Below are positions 59,347 to 64,000 of a DNA stretch of 64,000 nt, in pieces. The notes below the pieces were generated by a model. That model was not told the origin of the DNA, made no database searches, and saw only the letters and a program-made list of their open reading frames with translations. Made by a program: the position numbers and the translations under genes. How positions within the stretch are numbered: the stretch's first letter is position 1; each line of letters begins with the position of its first letter. Source of the DNA: Sphingobacterium paludis (GTDB taxonomy: Bacteria > Bacteroidota > Bacteroidia > Sphingobacteriales > Sphingobacteriaceae). Location: the NCBI RefSeq assembly GCF_004364125.1, contig NZ_SNZV01000007.1:124001-188000 (forward strand), written 5' to 3'.

Positions 59347-60069
59347 ATGCAGACAGAAATTTATTCAAAAACAGTCACGCTCAACTTTACGCAATGCTAT
59401 GCCAATGGTCGGTTGAAGTACAGTGAATTGAACAATTTACTGCAACTTACGGCTTCTGAGCATGCGGAGATATTGGGCTTCGGATACCAAGCAATGGCAT
59501 CGCAGAGCCAATCTTGGGTATTAAGCCGCATACGGATGGAAATAGACCGCTTGCCTAAATTTTTGGAAGAGATTACCGTGAAGACTTGGGTGCAAGATTT
59601 TTTAGGCAATAGATCGATTCGGAATTTCGAGGTGTATAGAAAGGATAAAAAGATTATCGGTGTATGTAGCTTTTGGGCAGTATTTAATACGCAATTAAGG
59701 CGGTCGGAAAACTTGGCAATCAAGGTCGATCCGGCAATTGTACTCCCTGAACGAAGTGCTACGCAGGAATCCTTTAAACGAATAGAGCAAGATACCGATT
59801 ACGATCAAACGAGTTCTTACCTCTCCAAGTTATCTGACTTAGATATTGTAAACCACGTCAACAACGTCAAATATACAGACTGGTGTTTCGATCTTTTGCC
59901 TGCCGAGACTGTTTTGAAAAAAACCTTCCGCAGCATAGATATCAATTACCTGAAGGAACTTAAGCTGGCAGAAGCCGTAGACATCCACCAGCGTGTGCAT
60001 CCCGAAAGCGCACATTTTGCTATCACGCGAGCCGATAAAACGATCTTCTTGATGCAGGCAAATTTCTGA
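59347..60069 (+). CDS. Acyl-ACP thioesterase
   Basis: 240 residues with two hotdog folds in tandem. The first (about 5-125) has EHAEILGFGYQAM and WVLSRIRMEIDRLPKFLEEITVKTWV, matching the plant FatA/FatB-like group found in bacteria. The second (about 150-240) has the catalytic Asn/His motif DIVNHVNNVKYTDWCFDLLP. It releases free fatty acids from acyl carrier protein. It stands alone with a very AT-rich upstream region. Confidence 0.9.
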   Translation: MQTEIYSKTVTLNFTQCYANGRLKYSELNNLLQLTASEHAEILGFGYQAMASQSQSWVLSRIRMEIDRLPKFLEEITVKTWVQDFLGNRSIRNFEVYRKDKKIIGVCSFWAVFNTQLRRSENLAIKVDPAIVLPERSATQESFKRIEQDTDYDQTSSYLSKLSDLDIVNHVNNVKYTDWCFDLLPAETVLKKTFRSIDINYLKELKLAEAVDIHQRVHPESAHFAITRADKTIFLMQANF

Positions 60070-60228
60070 TACAAAAGATTTTAAAACGGTATACATGCGT
60101 ATAAACGTCCTTACAAAAGCATAAGTGAGCAACTGTGCTTCTGACAGTGCTCACTTATGTATGTAAATCACCAACCGTAACGTCCTCACCCCACTTTTAG
60201 GCTTGAACGAACGGCCTCTGGCAAAGCT

Positions 60229-60798
60229 TTAAAATGCAAATGCCAAATCACCTTTTTTATACGGGTAATTGCCGTCAAACCGGCCTGGGATTTTCACGTA
60301 GCGTTGTGCTTTGGTCATACCCACTTCAGAAGTGAAGAAACCGGTTAAGGTTAATTGCTTCAACATATGGAAAAAGTCGTTAGCCTCACCCTCTTTTCTA
60401 TTCTTCTGGTACTCCGTCGCTTCTTTGTCGTATTTGTTGACAAATTGCAGCTGCTCCTCTTTCGACAGTTCTTGGAAAGGTTTGTTGAACTCTTTCTTCG
60501 AACGGTCGTCAACCTTAGCTAAACCTTCCATGAACGCTTTCTGATCAACCTCGTCGTAACAATCGCGAATCATGACGGGAATAAACTCACCAACACCCGC
60601 TTCTTTCGCACCTGGCGTGGATGTTTTAGGCAAAATTGCTTCCGCAAGATCGCCCAAAAAATTCATCTTATCTTTTTCAAATAATGTTGCTACGTCTTTG
60701 GAAGCTGGTCTGGTACATCCTTCCAAGAAAAGATTTGCGCCGATTACCGAGCCGCCAACCAACATAGCTACACGTTGAAGTGCCTCTCTTCTATTCAT
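60229..60798 (-). CDS. Gluconate 2-dehydrogenase subunit 3-like protein (Tat-exported)
   Basis: 189 residues. The N-terminus MNRREALQRVAMLVGGSVIGANLF has a twin-arginine pattern, followed by a Cys (LEGC) that may be lipidated. The body (FLGDLAEAILPKTSTPGAKEAGVGEFIPVMIRDCY; GLAKVDDRSKKEFNKPFQELS; FFHMLKQLTLTGFFTSEVGMTKAQRYVKIPGRF) fits the small subunit of membrane sugar dehydrogenases. Such subunits act as export chaperones for a partner GMC flavoprotein without its own signal, here the one at 62274-63956. It is the last gene of the operon. Confidence 0.9.
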   Translation of the reverse strand: MNRREALQRVAMLVGGSVIGANLFLEGCTRPASKDVATLFEKDKMNFLGDLAEAILPKTSTPGAKEAGVGEFIPVMIRDCYDEVDQKAFMEGLAKVDDRSKKEFNKPFQELSKEEQLQFVNKYDKEATEYQKNRKEGEANDFFHMLKQLTLTGFFTSEVGMTKAQRYVKIPGRFDGNYPYKKGDLAFAF

Positions 60799-60809
60799 TA
60801 TCTGCTATT

Positions 60810-62237
60810 TTAAATATTATAATTCATTTCCCAACCCTTACGGTATTGGCGTTTCACAAACTGATTGACCACGTCAAAGTTAGTGACTTTCATTTGATTG
60901 TTGTCCCACAACAATTTCAGATTTCTTCCCGGATATTGGTTATCAATACGCAAGTCTGCTCCACGAATAGCTAAGTTAGCCATCAATAATGCTTCAGTTA
61001 AAGGACCGGAAATCTCAAACGGCGCACTTACTTCCATTTTACCATAACCTGCTATAGCAGCCTCGACCCATTGTGCATAATGTCCGTTAGCTTTGCCTTC
61101 TACACGGGCATACTTTTGGGCCACTTGCTCTTTCCGGGTTGTGGGCAATAAACGTGCGTTCTCTCCGTAGGTGTCTGCAAGGATTTTTCCTTTGCTACCG
61201 ATCAAAAGAATACCGTTACCACCGTCGCCAAATATTTCATTCGGCCCTAGTTCGTCCGGACGTGTAGGTTGTATACCACCGTCCATCCAATGTAAGGTAA
61301 CTGGTCCACTCGTTTTTGGCGTTTTTGGAAACGTCATCGTCACATGGCTTGATGGCGGACAGCTCTCTGGATAGTACGCACGCTTAAACTCATCCGCATA
61401 AACGGTACCAACTGTTGCTTGAACATCTTGGATATATTTCAATCCCAATGTACTGAACGGAACTTCCAACAAGTGACAGCCCATATCGCCAAGTGCACCT
61501 GTACCGTAATCCCACCAGCCTCTCCAGTTGAATGGCACAAGCTTTTCGATGTAGTCTTTCTTCGGCGCAGTTCCCAACCACAGCTCCCAGTCTAGTTCCT
61601 TGGGAATCGGAGCGGTTTGGTTTGGCCACGGAATACCCGAAGGCCAAACAGGGCGGTCGGTCCAACAATATACGGTATGTACATCGCCAATAAGGCCCGC
61701 CTCATACCATTCCTTTATCTCACGGGGGCCATCGTTGGATGCACCTTGGTTTCCCATTTGTGTGACAACCTTGTATTTTTTGGCTGCTTCGGTCAGTGCC
61801 CGTGCTTCCCAAATATCATGTGTTAAAGGCTTCTGCACGTATACGTGTTTGCCCAACTGCATGGCTGCCAGCGTTTGTATCGCATGGTTATGATCTGGAG
61901 TAGATATCGACACGGCGTCAATATGCTTGTGCTCCTTATCCAACATCTGGCGATAGTCTTTGTAATATTTCGCTTTCGGAAATGCCTTAACGGTGTTGGC
62001 AGCGCGTCTATCGTCGACGTCACACAAAAAAGCAATTTCTGCTTTCCCGCTCTTGTAAAAGGAAGCGATGTCGCTCTGCCCTTTACCGCCTACCCCGATG
62101 CCTGCAATCATTAATTTGTCGCTAGGTGCAATGAAGCCCTTACCGCCTAATACGTGGCGTGGAACCACCATAAAACCTGCCGCCGCGAGCGCTGCGTTTT
62201 TGATGAAATCTCTACGAGAGTTATTCGTTTCTTTCAT
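60810..62237 (-). CDS. Gfo/Idh/MocA-family oxidoreductase with Tat signal
   Basis: 475 residues. The N-terminus NNSRRDFIKNAALAAAGFMVVP is a twin-arginine signal. A Rossmann domain follows (KLMIAGIGVGGKGQSDI), with the EKP-type motif as YVQKPLTHDIWEA near 133-146 and the C-terminal alpha/beta domain (WRGWWDYGTGALGDMGCHLLEVPF). The enzyme would oxidise or reduce a sugar with NAD(P), or with a tightly bound cofactor if it works in the periplasm. It lies 36 bases after the GMC gene and 11 bases before the small subunit, all one operon. Confidence 0.9.
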   Translation of the reverse strand: MKETNNSRRDFIKNAALAAAGFMVVPRHVLGGKGFIAPSDKLMIAGIGVGGKGQSDIASFYKSGKAEIAFLCDVDDRRAANTVKAFPKAKYYKDYRQMLDKEHKHIDAVSISTPDHNHAIQTLAAMQLGKHVYVQKPLTHDIWEARALTEAAKKYKVVTQMGNQGASNDGPREIKEWYEAGLIGDVHTVYCWTDRPVWPSGIPWPNQTAPIPKELDWELWLGTAPKKDYIEKLVPFNWRGWWDYGTGALGDMGCHLLEVPFSTLGLKYIQDVQATVGTVYADEFKRAYYPESCPPSSHVTMTFPKTPKTSGPVTLHWMDGGIQPTRPDELGPNEIFGDGGNGILLIGSKGKILADTYGENARLLPTTRKEQVAQKYARVEGKANGHYAQWVEAAIAGYGKMEVSAPFEISGPLTEALLMANLAIRGADLRIDNQYPGRNLKLLWDNNQMKVTNFDVVNQFVKRQYRKGWEMNYNI

Positions 62238-62273
62238 TATAGCTATTCTAAGTTTACGTTGATATTCGTTTTT

Positions 62274-63956
62274 TTACAGGTTCCCCTTTTTCAACTCACT
62301 GACAGCAAAGTCAACAGCGCGCGCCGTTAGCGCCATATAAGTTAATGATGGATTGACGCAAGCCGCGGACGCCATAGCTGCGCCATCGGTGACAAATACG
62401 TTTTTGGCATCCCATACCTGGTTGTGTTTATTCAACACGGAATTTTTTGGATCTGTACCCATACGGGCCGTGCCCATTTCGTGGATACCCATACCGAACG
62501 TATACTCGTTGTCATAGGTATACACATCCTTCACGCCGATTCTCTCCAACATCTCTTTCATATCCTCTTGCATATCTGGGCGCATCTTTTTCTCGTTGTC
62601 TTTGATCTCCATGTCCATCGACAAAACCGGAAGACCCCATTTATCTTTTTTGTCTTTGTCCAAAAAGATTCTGTTTTCATGATAAGGAAGAATCTCGCCA
62701 AAAGCGGTAAAGCCCACAGACCACGATCCTGGTTCAAGCATGGCATCTTTCCAGTCGCCACCCACACTCATCTCTGCTATTTCACCAGACCAACGCCCAC
62801 GGCTAGCCGCTCCCTGGTAGCCAAAGCCGCGTACGTAATCCCGTTTTTTATCATCGCCAGGAACATTTTGAAAGCGCGGCACGTACAAGCCCGTAGGGCG
62901 ACGTCCAAACACGTATTTATCTTCGTAGCCTTCAACACGACCACCAGCACCACAACGGAAATGGTGATCCATCGCGTTGTGGCCTAATTCGCCAGAGCTA
63001 CTTCCTAAACCACCTTCCCAAACGTCGGTCGCCGAATTCATCAATACCCAAGTAGAGTTGAATGCGGAAGCACATACGAAAATGACTTTTGCAAAGTATT
63101 CATAGGTTTTACCTGTTTCCGCATCTACGATTTCAACCCCTTTTGCTTTTTGGGAATCCTTGTCATAAATAATTTTGGAAACAATGGAAAATGGACGTAA
63201 CGTTAAATTACCCGTCGCCATCGCTGGGGGTAATGTTGAGGATTGCGTACTGAAATATGCGCCAAAGTTACAGCCTAACCAGCATTGGTTTTGGTACTGG
63301 CAGTTGATGCGACCATGGTGTGGCTTTGTAATATTGGCCGTACGCCCCATAATGAAGTGCCTTTTGCCTCCATACTCTTTTTTCAAACGATCTGCGAGAT
63401 CCTTTTCCACGATGGTGAAATCCATTGCGGGTAAGAAATCGCCATCCGGCAATACATCAAGGCCATCGCGGTTTCCGGAAATACCAGCCCATTTTTCAGC
63501 ATAACTATACCATGGAGCGATATCTGCGTAACGAATCGGCCAGTCTGTACCATGTCCGTCTTTTACATTTGCTTCGAAATCCAAGTCGGAAAAACGATAG
63601 CTTTGACGGCCCCACATAAGCGATCTGCCCCCTACGTGGTAACCGCGAAACCAGTCAAAACGCTTCACCTCCGTATATGGACTTTCTTTCTCGTTTACCC
63701 AGAAGTCCAAATTCTTTTCATTTAACGGGTAATCGCGTTTTAATACAGGATAATCAGCTTCCATCTGCTTGGTGCGTCCTCCTCTATGCGGATACTCCCA
63801 AGTGTTTTTGTTGGCGTGGTAGTCTTTCACGTGTTCTACGTTTCTACCGCGCTCCAGCATGATGGTCTTTAACCCTTTTTCTGTTAATTCTTTTGCAGCC
63901 CAGCCTCCACTAATTCCGGAACCAATGACAATTGCGTCATAAACATTATCTGCCAT
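62274..63956 (-). CDS. GMC-family FAD-dependent oxidoreductase (sugar dehydrogenase catalytic subunit)
   Basis: 560 residues. The FAD motif AIVIGSGISGGWAAKELTEKG is at 9-30, with RGYHVGGRSLMWGRQSYRF near 105, and the C-terminal active-site region with EMGTARMGTDPKNSVLN and ASAACVNPSLTYMALTARAV. There is no signal peptide. The operon's Tat-bearing small subunit can carry it out by hitchhiking. The combination resembles glucoside 3-dehydrogenases and gluconate dehydrogenases that feed electrons to the respiratory chain. The start is followed upstream only by 44 AT-rich bases, so the promoter may lie partly outside the window. Confidence 0.92.
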   Translation of the reverse strand: MADNVYDAIVIGSGISGGWAAKELTEKGLKTIMLERGRNVEHVKDYHANKNTWEYPHRGGRTKQMEADYPVLKRDYPLNEKNLDFWVNEKESPYTEVKRFDWFRGYHVGGRSLMWGRQSYRFSDLDFEANVKDGHGTDWPIRYADIAPWYSYAEKWAGISGNRDGLDVLPDGDFLPAMDFTIVEKDLADRLKKEYGGKRHFIMGRTANITKPHHGRINCQYQNQCWLGCNFGAYFSTQSSTLPPAMATGNLTLRPFSIVSKIIYDKDSQKAKGVEIVDAETGKTYEYFAKVIFVCASAFNSTWVLMNSATDVWEGGLGSSSGELGHNAMDHHFRCGAGGRVEGYEDKYVFGRRPTGLYVPRFQNVPGDDKKRDYVRGFGYQGAASRGRWSGEIAEMSVGGDWKDAMLEPGSWSVGFTAFGEILPYHENRIFLDKDKKDKWGLPVLSMDMEIKDNEKKMRPDMQEDMKEMLERIGVKDVYTYDNEYTFGMGIHEMGTARMGTDPKNSVLNKHNQVWDAKNVFVTDGAAMASAACVNPSLTYMALTARAVDFAVSELKKGNL

Positions 63957-64000
63957 ACCTCTTCTATTTAGTTTGATTTTTTTATACCGTTTTATTTTCT

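Overview
The window looks like a chromosomal segment of a member of the Bacteroidota, most probably of the Sphingobacteriaceae (Sphingobacterium/Pedobacter type). The case rests on gene content: a SusC/SusD pair with a hybrid two-component regulator, a MurF-alanine racemase fusion, a futalosine-type menaquinone cluster, several promoter-like boxes of the TTTG-N19/20-TAnnTTTG type, and weak ribosome binding sites. The species cannot be fixed from the sequence alone.

Layout. 1-2956: end of a de novo thiamine (thiazole) operon, thiE/tenI (partial)-thiG-thiH-thiF. 3441-4078: repeat-rich spacer ending in a TPP riboswitch that leads a salvage operon, thiM-thiE-thiD-tenA (4079-6980), closed by a bidirectional terminator. 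7091-9867: an OmpA-type lipoprotein and a secreted glycoamylase-like protein. 10051-10213: tRNA-Gly and tRNA-Leu, then a small membrane protein and a HigBA toxin-antitoxin pair. 12062-16511 (minus): mqnA, a histidine phosphatase, mqnE and an MsbA-like ABC exporter. 16671-19407: aminotransferase, prephenate dehydrogenase and a GNAT protein. 19445-21772: hisG-hisD behind a promoter and a histidine-rich leader peptide. 21904-33819: housekeeping genes (NDH-2, histone H1-like protein, polyphosphate kinase, WYL regulator, GH43, DinB-like, degenerate LytS-like protein, DUF502, MurF-Alr, RecX). 33948-34685: a predicted barrel protein.

34966-39961 is the accessory region. It holds a second identical tRNA-Gly/tRNA-Leu pair, tRNA-Pro, and a complete IS1182-family element inserted exactly in the loop of the tRNA-Pro terminator (8-bp target duplication). 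Behind it lies an AT-rich two-gene cassette, a membrane-anchored protein plus a RES-domain protein, and then a relic that resembles an antitoxin. The cassette is the best candidate for an undescribed defence or toxin system.

39970-58395 is a polysaccharide utilisation locus for a sulfated uronic-acid polymer, most like heparin/heparan sulfate. It contains an XRE-cupin regulator, a lyase lipoprotein, SusD and SusC, a divergent GH88-heparinase-heparinase-sulfatase operon and a hybrid two-component regulator. SusC/D would import oligosaccharides, the lyases cut them, GH88 removes the unsaturated uronate and the sulfatase desulfates. 53681-54381 and 58396-58950 are gene-free and full of REP-like and dispersed repeats. 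58951-63956 holds a small conserved protein, an acyl-ACP thioesterase and a three-gene operon (GMC oxidoreductase, Tat-exported Gfo/Idh/MocA oxidoreductase, Tat-exported gluconate dehydrogenase subunit 3-like protein) that may oxidise sugars in the periplasm.
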